Shown here: one piece after another, positions 24,222 through 33,113 of the stretch | How positions within the stretch are numbered: position 1 is the stretch's first letter | How the letters are laid out: each line of letters opens with the position of its first letter | DNA from: Methylobacterium haplocladii | GTDB taxonomy: Bacteria; Pseudomonadota; Alphaproteobacteria; Rhizobiales; Beijerinckiaceae | Direction: 5' to 3' | DNA: 64,000 nt | Assembly (NCBI RefSeq): GCF_007992175.1 | Contig: NZ_BJZT01000043.1 | Location: forward strand, 1-64,000 | Position numbers and translations under genes: made by a program | The notes under the pieces: generated by a model | Told to the model about the DNA's origin: nothing | Databases searched by the model: none | What the model saw: the letters and a program-made list of their open reading frames with translations, nothing else

Positions 24222-25118
24222 TTACCCGCGCGACTCCGCATCCCGCGCCGCGATCGCCTCCGACCACACCACGGCGCGGGTGGCCATGCCGAGGTGCTGG
24301 CGTTCGTACATGCGGCCCTCGACCTTGATCGCGGCGCGCTTGGCGTTCTCTTCTTTTTCGAACGCCTCGATGACGAGGCGGGCACGACGCACCTCCTCCT
24401 CGGTGGGTGCGAACGACGTATTGGCCGGCTCGATCTGGTTCGGATGGATCAAGGTCTTGCCGTCGAAGCCGAGGTCGCGCGCCTGACGGCACTCCTCGCG
24501 GCAGCCCTCCGGGTCGCCGATGTCGTTCCAGACACCGTCGAGGATGGTCAGCCCCTCGGCGCGGGCGGCGGCGAGGGTGAACATCATCCAGGGCAGCATC
24601 GGCACGCGGCCCTTCACGAGCTGCGCCCAGGTGTCCTTGGCGAGATCATTGGTGCCGAGCACGAAGCAGGTCAGCCGGGTGCGCCGGTCCCGCCGCGCCT
24701 TGGCGATGTCCTTAATGTTGAGGATCGCCGCCGGCGTCTCGATCATCGCCCAGATCGCGATCGACTCGGGCGCGTCCAGCGCTTCGAGATGATCGGCGAT
24801 GCTCTCCAGCACGGCGGGCGAGGACACCTTCGGCATCAGGATCGCGTCGGGCTTCGCCTCGATCGCCTTGCGCAGATCCTTCTCGCCCCAGGGCGTCTGG
24901 GGCGCGTTGACCCGGATGATGAGTTCCCGGTGCCCGTAACCGCCGGACTTCACCGCGGCGCAGACCTGCTCGCGGGCGAGATCCTTCTCCTCCATCGAGA
25001 CCGCGTCTTCGAGGTCGAGGATGAGCGCGTCGGCCGGGAGCGTCTTGGCCTTTTCCAACGCCCTCGGATTCGAGCCGGGCATGTAAAGGACGCTGCGGCG
25101 GAGGCGGATATCGGTCAT
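24222..25118 (-). CDS. HpcH/HpaI-family CoA-ester lyase
   Basis: This 298-residue TIM-barrel enzyme belongs to the citrate lyase beta/malyl-CoA lyase group. Key segments are RRSVLYMPGSNPRALEKA, the metal-binding ALILDLEDAVS, ELIIRVNAP with the CoA-site arginine, LMPKVSS, IWAMIETPAAILN with the metal Glu, and GKTLIHPNQIE. It probably cleaves or hydrolyses a malyl- or citramalyl-CoA type ester and may be the second Mcl-like protein of a methylotroph with the serine cycle. It is not next to other serine-cycle genes. The long open frame upstream to 25655 is not used, because this N terminus aligns with the family. Confidence 0.88.
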   Translation of the reverse strand: MTDIRLRRSVLYMPGSNPRALEKAKTLPADALILDLEDAVSMEEKDLAREQVCAAVKSGGYGHRELIIRVNAPQTPWGEKDLRKAIEAKPDAILMPKVSSPAVLESIADHLEALDAPESIAIWAMIETPAAILNIKDIAKARRDRRTRLTCFVLGTNDLAKDTWAQLVKGRVPMLPWMMFTLAAARAEGLTILDGVWNDIGDPEGCREECRQARDLGFDGKTLIHPNQIEPANTSFAPTEEEVRRARLVIEAFEKEENAKRAAIKVEGRMYERQHLGMATRAVVWSEAIAARDAESRG

Positions 25119-25298
25119 CGCGGAGTCCTTCTCGCGGTGCGCGAAATCGGGCACGGCACCGCCCCTGGCGGCCCTTATGAATATGAAATGCGAAAAACGC
25201 GACAGGATGCGAAAGCGTCTCTCGCGGCTCAGGCTAGCCGTAAAGCCCTCGCATGGGCTAGGCCGCGCTCCGATCCATCCCGTGCCGAAAGTCCGACG

Positions 25299-25688
25299 AT
25301 GCCGCTGCTCCGCTTCGATCTCATCGAGGGCCGTTCCAAGGCCGAACTCAAGACGCTTCTCGACGCCGCGCACGAGGCGATGCTGGAGGCCTTCCAGGTG
25401 CCCTCGGGCGACCGCTACCAGATCGTCACGGAGCACAAGCCCTCGCGCATGATCGTCGAGGACACCGGCCTCGGCATCCCCCGTACCAAGGACGTGGTCG
25501 TGGTACAGATGACCACCCGGCCGCGTGGGCGCGAGAAGAAGGAACTGTTCTACCGCCTCCTCACCGAGAAGCTGCAGGCCGCCTGCGGCATCGCCCCGGC
25601 CGACGTCATGGTCTCCACCGTCGAGAACACCGACGAGGACTGGAGCTTCGGCCACGGCCGCGCGCAGTTCCTCACGGGCGAATTGTAG
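25299..25688 (+). CDS. tautomerase-family protein
   Basis: The 129-residue protein begins MPLLRFDLIEGRSKAELKTL, which exposes the N-terminal proline typical of the tautomerase superfamily after Met removal. It continues with YQIVTEHKPSRMIVED and VVVVQMTTRPRGREKKELFY, matching the larger tautomerase type. It probably catalyses keto-enol tautomerisation or a related reaction on an unknown substrate. It overlaps the convergent LysR gene by 17 bases. Confidence 0.85.
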   Translation: MPLLRFDLIEGRSKAELKTLLDAAHEAMLEAFQVPSGDRYQIVTEHKPSRMIVEDTGLGIPRTKDVVVVQMTTRPRGREKKELFYRLLTEKLQAACGIAPADVMVSTVENTDEDWSFGHGRAQFLTGEL

Positions 25689-26568
25689 CCGCCCTGCCCT
25701 CCTCTACGAGCCATTCGACGAAGGCGGCGTGCGAGGGCGTCTTGTCGGCATCGTAGGGCGTCAGGGCGACGTAGCCGGGCCGGGCGACGCCGATCTCCGG
25801 GAACGGCGCGACCAGCCGACCGGCGGCAACGGCGGTCGCGAGCACCGGGAACGGCCCGATGCCGAGACCGAGCCCGTCCTCCACAGCCTGGAGCGTCACG
25901 AAGAAGTGGTCGAAGACGCGCCGACGCGCGCCGGCCATGCGCGGCGCCCCGGCAGCGGCAAGCCATTCCGACCAGTCGTTCGGGCGGGTCTCCGTGGCGA
26001 GCAGCACGTGCCGCGACAGGTCGATGGGCGAGGCCAGCGGCGCGGTCGCCACCAGCGTCGGGCTGACGACGAGCGTGTCGGTCTCGGTCAGGAACGGCAC
26101 CGCGCGGAACTGCGGCCAAGGCTCCTCCCCGCGCCGGATCGCGAGATCGAACCCGCCGCGCAGGGCGTCGTTCAGCGTCGTCGTGGTCGCGACCGTCACC
26201 TCCGTTTCCGGTCGCGCCGCCCGGAAACGGTCAAGCCGCGGAATCAGCCAACGCATGGCGAAGGTCGAGGGAGCGCTGACGCGGATCACGCGCCGCGCCT
26301 CCGTCCGGCCGCAGGCTTCGGCCGCCTCCGTGAGACGGTCGAAGGTCAAACTCACTTCCTCTGCGAAGGCCCGCGCCGCCGGCGTCGCCGCCATGCTCCG
26401 GCCGACGCGCACGAACAGCCGCTGCCCGAGCCAGGCTTCCAGCGCCGCGATCTGTCGGCTGACCGCTCCATGCGTCAGCCCGAGCTCGGTGCCCGCGGCG
26501 GCATAGCTGCCGGTGCGCGCGGCGACCTCGAACACGCGGAGCGCATGGAGCGGCGGTAATCGGCGCAT
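25672..26568 (-). CDS. LysR-family regulator, GcvA-like
   Basis: The N terminus LPPLHALRVFEVAARTGSYA, then GLTHGAVSRQIAALEAWLG, is the GcvA-type helix-turn-helix. The effector domain runs from about residue 92 to 290 (IRVSAPSTFAMRWLIPRL, FDLAIRRGEEPWP, FVTLQAVEDGLGLGIGPFPV). It is divergent from an MFS transporter gene with 122 bases between, which suggests that it controls that exporter. A short palindrome GTGAG-N5-CTCAC at 26585-26599 lies in the gap and might be its operator, but this is weak. Confidence 0.9.
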   Translation of the reverse strand: MRRLPPLHALRVFEVAARTGSYAAAGTELGLTHGAVSRQIAALEAWLGQRLFVRVGRSMAATPAARAFAEEVSLTFDRLTEAAEACGRTEARRVIRVSAPSTFAMRWLIPRLDRFRAARPETEVTVATTTTLNDALRGGFDLAIRRGEEPWPQFRAVPFLTETDTLVVSPTLVATAPLASPIDLSRHVLLATETRPNDWSEWLAAAGAPRMAGARRRVFDHFFVTLQAVEDGLGLGIGPFPVLATAVAAGRLVAPFPEIGVARPGYVALTPYDADKTPSHAAFVEWLVEEGRAATIRP

Positions 26569-26690
26569 CGCGGGACCTCGATCCGTGAGAACGGCTCACA
26601 CGTATCGCGAGACGATAGCGTCTGATCGCCGGAAACTCACGGGTGTAGGGTCCGAGACCAGGGTGCTCGGACGCGGAAAGGAATGCGAGC

Positions 26691-27920
26691 GTGAGCGGAA
26701 CGCTACCGTTGGCCGGATCGCAGCTGCTGTCGTCGCCCGACGACACGAGGACCGGCGGGGTCTATCAGCGCCGCAGCCTCACCGGCGCCTGTCTCGCTCA
26801 CGCCCTGCACGACGGCTACACCGATCTGCTCTACGTGCTGCTGCCCGTCTGGCAGTCCGAGTTCGGCCTCTCCTATGCCGGCGTCGCTGCAATGCGCAGC
26901 CTCTATTATGGCACCATGGGCGGCCTGCAGGTACCGGCCGACCGCCTCGTGGCCCGCTGGCCCATCCGCATGGCGCTCGTTCTCTCCACGCTCGTCGCGG
27001 CGGCGGGATTCGGCGTGATGGCGCTGACGGGGAGCTTCTGGGGGCTCTGTGCCGGGCTGGCGCTGGCGGGTATCGGATCGAGCATCCAGCACCCGCGCGG
27101 CTCGCTCCTCGTCACCCAGGCCTATGGCAACGCCGCGCGCGGGCCGCTCGGGATCTACAATTTCTCCGGCGACCTCGGCAAAGCCGTGTTTCCCGTCGTC
27201 GTCGCTCTGCTGCTGGGACTGCTCGCCTGGCGCACCGTCGGCGGCCTGATGGCGCTGGTGGGCGTCGCCGTCGCCGCCGCCCTGCTGCCGGTCCTGCCGC
27301 GCCGGATCGCGGTCCGCCAGGACAAAGCCGGTGCGCGTGCAGGTACAGGAGATCGCCGCGGTTTCCGGCTTCTGCTTGCCGTCGGCGCGCTCGATACCGC
27401 GACGCGCATGGGCTACCTGCTGTTCCTGCCGTTCCTGCTCCACGCCAAGGGGGGCGATCAGGCGATGGTGGGTCTGAGTCTCGCTCTCGTCTTCGCCGGC
27501 GGTGCGCTCGGCAAGGCGGCCTGCGGCTGGCTCGGCGCGCGTCTCGGCGTGGTCCGTAGCGTCGTCGCCACCGAACTCGCTACCGCTCTTCTGATCGCCG
27601 TGACGATCCCCCTGCCGCTGACCGCCACCCTCGCGGTGCTGCCGGTGATCGGCGTGTTCCTCAACGGCACCTCGTCGGTGCTCTACGGGACGGTGCCGGA
27701 ACTCGCGCCGAGCGGCGACGTCGGCCGCGCCTTCGCCCTGTTCTACACGGCGGTGATCGGCTCCGGCGGCCTCGCCCCCATCGCCTACGGAGCCTTGGCC
27801 GACCGCACCGGCGAGACCGTCGGCGTCCTGGCCGCAGCGCTGACGGCGCTGGCGATCGTTCCGCTGGTGCTCGTCCTCGGACGGGCCCTGTCGGCGATCG
27901 GGGCGCGAGAAGAAGCGTAA
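26691..27920 (+). CDS. MFS transporter, fosmidomycin-resistance-like
   Basis: This 409-residue protein has about 12 membrane segments. Motifs LAHALHDGYTDLLYVLLPVW, GIGSSIQHPRGSLL and NFSGDLGKAVFPVV are those of the Fsr-like subgroup of drug exporters. The start is GTG with AAGGA upstream. The substrate is unknown. A GcvA-like LysR gene is divergent and may regulate it. Confidence 0.88.
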   Translation: MSGTLPLAGSQLLSSPDDTRTGGVYQRRSLTGACLAHALHDGYTDLLYVLLPVWQSEFGLSYAGVAAMRSLYYGTMGGLQVPADRLVARWPIRMALVLSTLVAAAGFGVMALTGSFWGLCAGLALAGIGSSIQHPRGSLLVTQAYGNAARGPLGIYNFSGDLGKAVFPVVVALLLGLLAWRTVGGLMALVGVAVAAALLPVLPRRIAVRQDKAGARAGTGDRRGFRLLLAVGALDTATRMGYLLFLPFLLHAKGGDQAMVGLSLALVFAGGALGKAACGWLGARLGVVRSVVATELATALLIAVTIPLPLTATLAVLPVIGVFLNGTSSVLYGTVPELAPSGDVGRAFALFYTAVIGSGGLAPIAYGALADRTGETVGVLAAALTALAIVPLVLVLGRALSAIGAREEA

Positions 27921-28052
27921 GCATTAAAGATTGTGCTGTGCCTTTTTCAGCACGGCCGAGATTTGATTGCGTCCGGCCAAGCATTGCCGGTCAATGTTTC
28001 GTCACGATCCCACGCGACACGACGGCTTCGATTTGGTCGGAGGGCGGTCGCC

Positions 28053-28442
28053 TTGAGAAGAACTTGCTTCGGTCTGGTCCTGCTGGCGGGATTGTCGGTC
28101 CCGGTCGCCGCGACGGCCGCCGACAATACGGTGGTCGGGGTCGGCACCGGCGCGGTGGCCGGCGCCCTCGTCGGTGGCCCTGTCGGCGCGGTGGTCGGCG
28201 CCGTGGCCGGCGGCTTCATCGGCTCGAATACGCCGAGCACGCGCTCGCGCTACGCCCGCCGCTCCCGTTCCGCCTATCGCCGGCGCGCCGATCGCCCCGT
28301 GGTGCAGCGCGCGCACCTTGCCGAGCGGGGCCCGGCCGTGGCGCGCCCTCGCCCCGTCTCCGAGATCGATCTCCAGCCCCGCACGGAGACCACCGGCAGC
28401 ACGCAGAGTCCGCGCGCTACCGGCTGGCAGGATCCGAAATGA
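28053..28442 (+). CDS. exported glycine-zipper protein
   Basis: I place the start at TTG, nine bases after GGAGG, which gives LRRTCFGLVLLAGLSVPVAA as the signal peptide. The mature chain has a glycine-zipper segment (VVGVGTGAVAGALVGGPVGA, VVGAVAGGFIGSN) that could pack in the membrane. An Arg/Ser-rich region and a Pro-rich tail follow. The frame is open from 27933, but that part is unlike a signal peptide. No specific function is known. Confidence 0.65.
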   Translation: MRRTCFGLVLLAGLSVPVAATAADNTVVGVGTGAVAGALVGGPVGAVVGAVAGGFIGSNTPSTRSRYARRSRSAYRRRADRPVVQRAHLAERGPAVARPRPVSEIDLQPRTETTGSTQSPRATGWQDPK

Positions 28443-28586
28443 GCCGGCGGTATCGCTTGCCCAATGGCGTGTCTCATAGAAATCACACCCGGCGAAATGA
28501 CGAAGCATGACCACCGCGCCGCCATTTTCATGACGCGATGCCCGGCGCAGGATCGCTCAACGAAAGCGACAGCGAGCCCCGATGCC

Positions 28587-28832
28587 ATGATCGATCCCGC
28601 CGCCAGCTTCCTCCAGTCCCGCCCGCTCCACACGGCACAGTCTTTCGGAGGGACCCGCGATCAAGGCGGTCTCTCCATCGCCCGGGTGACCAAAGGGGTC
28701 GCCATGGCCATCGGAAAATCCCTCGCCGTGGAGCGCGATGCCGCGCTTCCCGATTCTCTCGCCTCCCTCGTCGAGCGCCTGCAGGCAGGTCCGCTCGGTC
28801 AGACGCAACTCAAGCCCCGACGAGTCGCCTGA
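28587..28832 (+). CDS. hypothetical small protein
   Basis: The 81-residue product MIDPAASFLQSRPL ends with LVERLQAGPLGQTQLKPRRVA. It is predicted soluble, with a helical C-terminal half. Its stop codon directly abuts the ATG of the next gene (TGAATG), which is the best support for it being real and co-translated. The start codon is uncertain, since the frame is open to 28464. Confidence 0.45.
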   Translation: MIDPAASFLQSRPLHTAQSFGGTRDQGGLSIARVTKGVAMAIGKSLAVERDAALPDSLASLVERLQAGPLGQTQLKPRRVA

Positions 28833-29114
28833 ATGTCCAAGCCCGATCGCATCCTCTCCGACGCCGCCGTGCTGCGGTTCCCGATCAGCGCCGCCGAGGC
28901 GGTGGCCGACGAGAACGTCGCCTCCGTGATCCAGGTCCTGCAGGACCAGCTCCAGCTCGCCCGCGAAGGCAAGCTCCGCTCGGTCGCCGTGGTCTCCGTC
29001 TCCAATGACGGCGCCGCCATCGGCACGCAGTGGTCCTGCACCAACGGCGACGTCGCCAGCCTCATCGGCAAGCTTGCAGTGCTCTCCCACGACATGATGG
29101 CCGCCCGGAACTGA
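28833..29114 (+). CDS. hypothetical small protein
   Basis: The 93-residue protein contains VLRFPISAAEAVADENVASV, a helix IQVLQDQLQLAREGKL, and a beta-strand pair around SVAVVSVSNDGAAIGTQW. It ends in DMMAARN. It looks like a compact alpha/beta domain, but I do not recognise a family. It directly follows the previous small gene and is closed by a strong terminator, so the pair forms one transcript. Confidence 0.65.
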   Translation: MSKPDRILSDAAVLRFPISAAEAVADENVASVIQVLQDQLQLAREGKLRSVAVVSVSNDGAAIGTQWSCTNGDVASLIGKLAVLSHDMMAARN

Positions 29115-29148
29115 TCCTTTGCCGGTTTGAGGTTCCGCCTGACGATGG

Positions 29149-29176
29149 GCCGCCCATTTTCGATGGGCGGCTTTTT
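29149..29176 (+). terminator. Rho-independent terminator
   Basis: GCCGCCCAT and ATGGGCGGC form a perfect nine-base-pair stem with the loop TTTCG, followed by TTTTT. It is the clearest intrinsic terminator in the window and ends the two-gene hypothetical transcript before the convergent MATE gene. Confidence 0.92.
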
Positions 29177-29191
29177 CATGCGCACTCGAGT

Positions 29192-30529
29192 TCATGCGTC
29201 GTCGGGAAACGTCCGGCGGCTCAGCCTCGGATAGACGATCGCCTGCCCGATGCCGCGGGCGGCGAGAAACAACAGGAAGGCGCCCCAAAGTCCGGCATTG
29301 CCCCAGCCAAGCGCCTGGAAGCCGACCAGCGCCAGCAGATAGGCGACGACGGCCGCCATCATCAGGTCGCGCATCGCCCGGGTCCAGGTCGCGCCGACGA
29401 AGATGCCGTCCATGGCGAAGGGCAGCGCCGCGAAGAAAGGCGCCGCTGCCGCGAGCGGCAGATAGCCGTAGGCCGCGAGGCGCACCTCCGGATTCGTCGT
29501 CACCGTATCGATGAAGGCGCTGCCGCCGGCGTATGACAACGCGCTCACCGCGACCCCGAAGCCGAGGCTCCAGAGCAGGCTGAGCCGCGCGGCGACCGCG
29601 AAAGCGTGGCGGTTCCGCGCGCCCACCGCCTGACCGCAAGCCGCCTCTGAGGCGACGGTGAAGCCGTCGAGGAAGAAGCCGCCGATCAGGAAGAGATTCC
29701 AGAGCACGGCATTCGCCGCGAGGGTGACGTCGCCGAAGCGCGCACCGATTGCGGCGAACAGCACGATCGCCGCGACGAGGGCGAGGGTTCGAATCAGCAC
29801 GTCGGCATTGATCTTGAGCGTCCGCGCCAGAGCTGCCGCATCGAGCACGTCGGCCCGGCGCACCGCGAAGGGCCGGGTGCCGAGGTGGTGGACGACGGCG
29901 AGGCCGAGCGCCGTCCCGGCCACGTCCGAGATCAGGGCGGCGATGGCGGCTCCAGTGATGCCGAGCCCGAAGCCGATCACCAGCGCCAGCGTCAGGGCGA
30001 TGTTGGTGAGGTTGATCGCGACTTGGATCAGCAGCCCGAGATCCGTCCGCCCGCGCCCGAGAACGGATCCGAGGATGGCGTAGTTCGCCAGCGTGAACGG
30101 TGCCGCGAAGATGCGGATGTGGAAGTAGATCGCTAGCCCCATGAGCACGTCCGGGCTGGCGCCGCTGACGAGCGCGACGAGTGCCGCGATCGGGATCTGC
30201 GCCAGGACCAGGACGAGGCCGATGAGGGCACCGGCCGCGAGCGAGCGCGCCAGCGTGCGCGCAACCTCGGTATCGTCCCGCGCGCCCACCGCCTGCGCCG
30301 TCAGCCCGGCTGTGGCCATGCGCAAGCACCCGAAGCTCCAGAAAATCGCGTCGAACACCACCCCGCCGAGCGCCACGGCACCGAGCAGAGCCGCATCGCC
30401 CAGCCGCCCGATCACCGTCGCCCCGACGAAGCCGATGAGCGGGGTCGTCACGCTTGCCAGCGTTGCCGGAATGGCGAGCGCCAGGATGCGCCGATTGGTG
30501 AGGGGCGTCAGCGTGGCGGCTTGGATCAT
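29192..30529 (-). CDS. MATE-family efflux transporter, DinF-like
   Basis: The 445-residue protein has about 12 membrane spans in two homologous halves. Its N terminus has RRILALAIPATLASVTTPLI and VGFVGATVIGRLGDA; similar glycine-rich segments open the second half (AIGARFGDVTLAANAVLWNL). GFTVASEAACGQAVGARN corresponds to the MATE/DinF signature. It exports cationic drugs or metabolites using Na+ or H+. The MFS gene upstream on the same strand is 48 bases away and may share its transcript. Confidence 0.92.
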   Translation of the reverse strand: MIQAATLTPLTNRRILALAIPATLASVTTPLIGFVGATVIGRLGDAALLGAVALGGVVFDAIFWSFGCLRMATAGLTAQAVGARDDTEVARTLARSLAAGALIGLVLVLAQIPIAALVALVSGASPDVLMGLAIYFHIRIFAAPFTLANYAILGSVLGRGRTDLGLLIQVAINLTNIALTLALVIGFGLGITGAAIAALISDVAGTALGLAVVHHLGTRPFAVRRADVLDAAALARTLKINADVLIRTLALVAAIVLFAAIGARFGDVTLAANAVLWNLFLIGGFFLDGFTVASEAACGQAVGARNRHAFAVAARLSLLWSLGFGVAVSALSYAGGSAFIDTVTTNPEVRLAAYGYLPLAAAAPFFAALPFAMDGIFVGATWTRAMRDLMMAAVVAYLLALVGFQALGWGNAGLWGAFLLFLAARGIGQAIVYPRLSRRTFPDDA

Positions 30530-30577
30530 GCCCGGGCTTATGCGGAGCCGTGCCGCGGCTCCGCAAGCCTGCGGCCG

Positions 30578-31828
30578 TCATCCCCCCGATGCGCGGTCGC
30601 CCACGAAGTCCGAGAGCAGCGACAGCGCGCCGAAGCCGGCGCCGGCGGCGCAGACCAGCGGCCAGCCGCCCTGGGCCCAGGCATATCCCGCCGCCGCCGA
30701 ACCGACCGAACCGCCGAGGAAGAAGATGCCGACGAAGAGCGCGTTGAGCCGTCCCCGCGCTTCCGGTGCCAGGAGGTTGATGGCCCGGCGCCCGAGGGTC
30801 TGGTCGGTGAAGACGCCGATATCGAGCACGATCGCCGCCAGCCCGAGCAGCACCAGCGGCCACCAGAACGGGCCGCCGAGACGGTCGGCCCAGATCGCGA
30901 AGCCGAAGCCGAGGATCGTCACGGCATGGGCCGCGATGCTGAGCGGACGCGTCCAGCCGCGGTCCCCGGCCCGGCCGGCGAGCGGCGCCACGATCGCACC
31001 GCTGGCGCCGACGAGGGCGAACACCGCGATGTGGCGCTGATCGAGCCCGAACGGCGCCTGCGACAGCCGCAGGGCGATGGCCGTCCAGAACACCGTGAAG
31101 GCGGCCATCCCGAGGGCGGCCGTCAGCGAGCGACGGCGCAGCACGGGCTCGGCCCGCACGAGGGACCAGAGCGACGCCACCAGGGCGGGATAACCTGCCT
31201 TCGTCTCCGGGCGGCGCACCGGCAGGCGCGTGCGCATCAGCGGGATCAGCACGGCCATGCTCACCCCGGACAGCACGTAGAAAGCGCGCCAGCCGAGGGC
31301 GTCGGCGACGAGGCTGGCGAGGGGGCGGGAAAGCAGGATGCCGACCATCAGCCCGCTCATCACGTCGCCGACCACTTCGCCGCGCTCGGATTCCCGTGCC
31401 ATCGCGGCCGCGATCGGCACGAGAACCTGGATGGCGGAGCAGGCGGCGCCGAGCACGAAGAGCAGGGCGAGGAACGGCAGGGCCGTCGGGGCCAGGGCGG
31501 CCCCGACGGCGGAGAGAACCGCGACGGAGAGCATCCCGATGACGAGTCCGCGATTCTCGATCTTGTCCGACAGCGGGACCAGGAAGAACAGCCCGGCCGC
31601 GTAGCCGAGCAGGCTGGCCGTACCGACGAGGCCGGCCCAGCCATCCGCGATGCCGAGGTCGGGCGCGATCACCCCGATCAGCGTCTGTGGCGCGGTGAGG
31701 TCCACGATGATCACGCCGACCGAGATCGCGAGGAACCAGACGGTCCCCCGCGGAATGCCTTGCCCGCCGGCCACCATCGCCGGCGGCGCCGGGCGGCCCC
31801 GGGCCAGACCGTGCACGGTCGCTGTCAT
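30578..31828 (-). CDS. MFS transporter
   Basis: This 416-residue transporter has 12 predicted spans. The segments LGYAAGLFFLVPLSDKIENR (motif A region), GDVMSGLMVGILLSRPLASL and the second-half GRAGDRGWTRPLSI are typical of the drug-H+ antiporter group. The Met chosen (MTATVHG) has GGAGGGA six bases upstream, while 24 further upstream codons are open but unlikely. A LysR gene is divergent, with a palindromic candidate operator between. Confidence 0.9.
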   Translation of the reverse strand: MTATVHGLARGRPAPPAMVAGGQGIPRGTVWFLAISVGVIIVDLTAPQTLIGVIAPDLGIADGWAGLVGTASLLGYAAGLFFLVPLSDKIENRGLVIGMLSVAVLSAVGAALAPTALPFLALLFVLGAACSAIQVLVPIAAAMARESERGEVVGDVMSGLMVGILLSRPLASLVADALGWRAFYVLSGVSMAVLIPLMRTRLPVRRPETKAGYPALVASLWSLVRAEPVLRRRSLTAALGMAAFTVFWTAIALRLSQAPFGLDQRHIAVFALVGASGAIVAPLAGRAGDRGWTRPLSIAAHAVTILGFGFAIWADRLGGPFWWPLVLLGLAAIVLDIGVFTDQTLGRRAINLLAPEARGRLNALFVGIFFLGGSVGSAAAGYAWAQGGWPLVCAAGAGFGALSLLSDFVGDRASGG

Positions 31829-31879
31829 CGCTCCCTCCTGTCGATGTCTCGATGGGAGGGATGTGCGGCAGAGGGATCT

Positions 31880-31900
31880 ATGATACAAATCAATAATCAT
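31880..31900. promoter_or_regulatory. candidate LysR operator
   Basis: ATGAT-N11-ATCAT is a perfect dyad of the T-N11-A type recognised by LysR regulators. It sits 23 bases before the LysR start codon and 51 before the divergent MFS start. The surrounding bases are AT-rich. The link to this regulator is inferred from position. Confidence 0.55.
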
Positions 31901-31923
31901 TCACCACAACATGCGGTTCTCGC

Positions 31924-32829
31924 ATGAACACGAACGACCTCGAGGCTTTTCTGGCCGTCGTCGAGACCGGCTCGCTGATGGCTGCCGCGGCCCGGCTGAA
32001 CCTGACTCAGCCCGGCGTGACGCGGCGGGTGCAGAACCTCGAAGAACAGCTCGGCATCCAGCTGTTCGAGCGACCGGCCAAGCCGCTGCGCCCGACGGAG
32101 GCGGGCCGGGAGGCCTACGAGCACGGCCGCCGGGTGATCCAGTCGATCGAAGACCTGCGCAGTGGCACCTCGCCGAACGGGGCGATTCGCGGCGAGCTGC
32201 GAATCGGCGTCACGATCGACCTGTCCGAGGCGGCCCTGGCAGCGCCGATCGATGCCCTGCGCGAGACCTTCCCCGACCTCACCGTTCGGCTGACATCGGG
32301 CTGGTCGCCGCTGCTGATCGAGCAGGTCGCGCGAAACCAGATCGACGCGGCCGCGATCACCCTGCCCGAATCGGGCCGCCCATCCGAGGATCTGGTGGCC
32401 GAGGCGCTTCTGACCCAATCGGTCGTCGTCGTCGCCGGGCGCGCCCTAGACCTGCCCGAGGCGGCCACCCTCGCCGACCTCGCCCGCCACCCCTGGGTCA
32501 CCAGCCAGGACGGCTGCGGCTTCCGCACGACGTTGCGCCGGCGCATGGAGGCCGAGGGCCTGAGCCTTACGGTCGGCGTCGAGGCGCCGAGCGTCGATCT
32601 CCGGCTCTCGCTGGTAGCCCGCGGCATGGGCCTCGCGATCGTCACGCCGGGCAAACTCGCGCAGAGCCCGTTCCGCGACCGTATCCGGATCGTTGCCGTG
32701 CAGAACTTCGCCCCGCAGATCCGCTCCTGGCTGGTCCACCGCCCGGCCACGGGCCGCCTGCGCCGGCCGATCGCCTTGTTTCGCGACGGGTTGCGGGCGG
32801 AGATGGGACAGCCGCCAAAGCAGAGCTGA
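31924..32829 (+). CDS. LysR-family regulator
   Basis: The 301-residue protein has the N-terminal helix-turn-helix MNTNDLEAFLAVVETGSLMA, then RLNLTQPGVTRRVQNLEEQL. The substrate-binding domain follows from about residue 90 (GELRIGVTIDLSEAALAAPI, PDLTVRLTSGWSPLLIEQV, LRLSLVARGMGLAIVTPGKL). It lies back to back with the MFS transporter gene and probably controls that gene together with its own. The inducer is unknown. Confidence 0.93.
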   Translation: MNTNDLEAFLAVVETGSLMAAAARLNLTQPGVTRRVQNLEEQLGIQLFERPAKPLRPTEAGREAYEHGRRVIQSIEDLRSGTSPNGAIRGELRIGVTIDLSEAALAAPIDALRETFPDLTVRLTSGWSPLLIEQVARNQIDAAAITLPESGRPSEDLVAEALLTQSVVVVAGRALDLPEAATLADLARHPWVTSQDGCGFRTTLRRRMEAEGLSLTVGVEAPSVDLRLSLVARGMGLAIVTPGKLAQSPFRDRIRIVAVQNFAPQIRSWLVHRPATGRLRRPIALFRDGLRAEMGQPPKQS

Positions 32830-32857
32830 TCCATACGGTCCTGCAATCCACGACGCC

Positions 32858-32893
32858 CCTCATGCTGAAGTGCTCGCGCAGCGAGCCTCGAAG
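32858..32893 (+). repeat. intergenic repeat, copy A (inverted)
   Basis: The sequence CCTCATGCTGAAGTGCTCGC and its continuation to CCTCGAAG is the reverse complement, with several mismatches, of the element at 33010-33046. Each copy also has internal dyad symmetry (CTCGC and GCGAG). The type resembles palindromic repeats that are abundant between genes in Methylobacterium and Bradyrhizobium. Confidence 0.75.
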
Positions 32894-33009
32894 CACGGCC
32901 GACGGTCCTGCTATAATCGTTACTCGTGCGTGCTGCCGGACGCAGTCTGGATAACCACCAAGGCTCGAGCCAAACGATGCGTCCGCGTTTTGGATCAGCC
33001 TTGACTGTG

Positions 33010-33046
33010 CTTCGAGGCCCGCTGGCGCGGGCGTCTCAGCATGAGG
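33010..33046 (+). repeat. intergenic repeat, copy B
   Basis: This element, CTTCGAGGCCCGCTGGCGCG followed by GGCGTCTCAGCATGAGG, is the inverted partner of copy A, 117 bases away. RNA from this region could fold into a long stem, and it lies downstream of both the LysR and plsC genes, where it could also stabilise or end transcripts. Confidence 0.75.
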
Positions 33047-33113
33047 ATCGTGGAGGTTGCCGATTCTGTTGCGGCCCTCGGTTGAACGGCGTCGGCGCCA
33101 AGCCGAAAACCGC

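Noticed and set aside
24150..25298. Long plus-strand frame running into the tautomerase gene
   Set aside because: It is antisense to the CoA-ester lyase. The tautomerase starts at its N-terminal MPLLRF.
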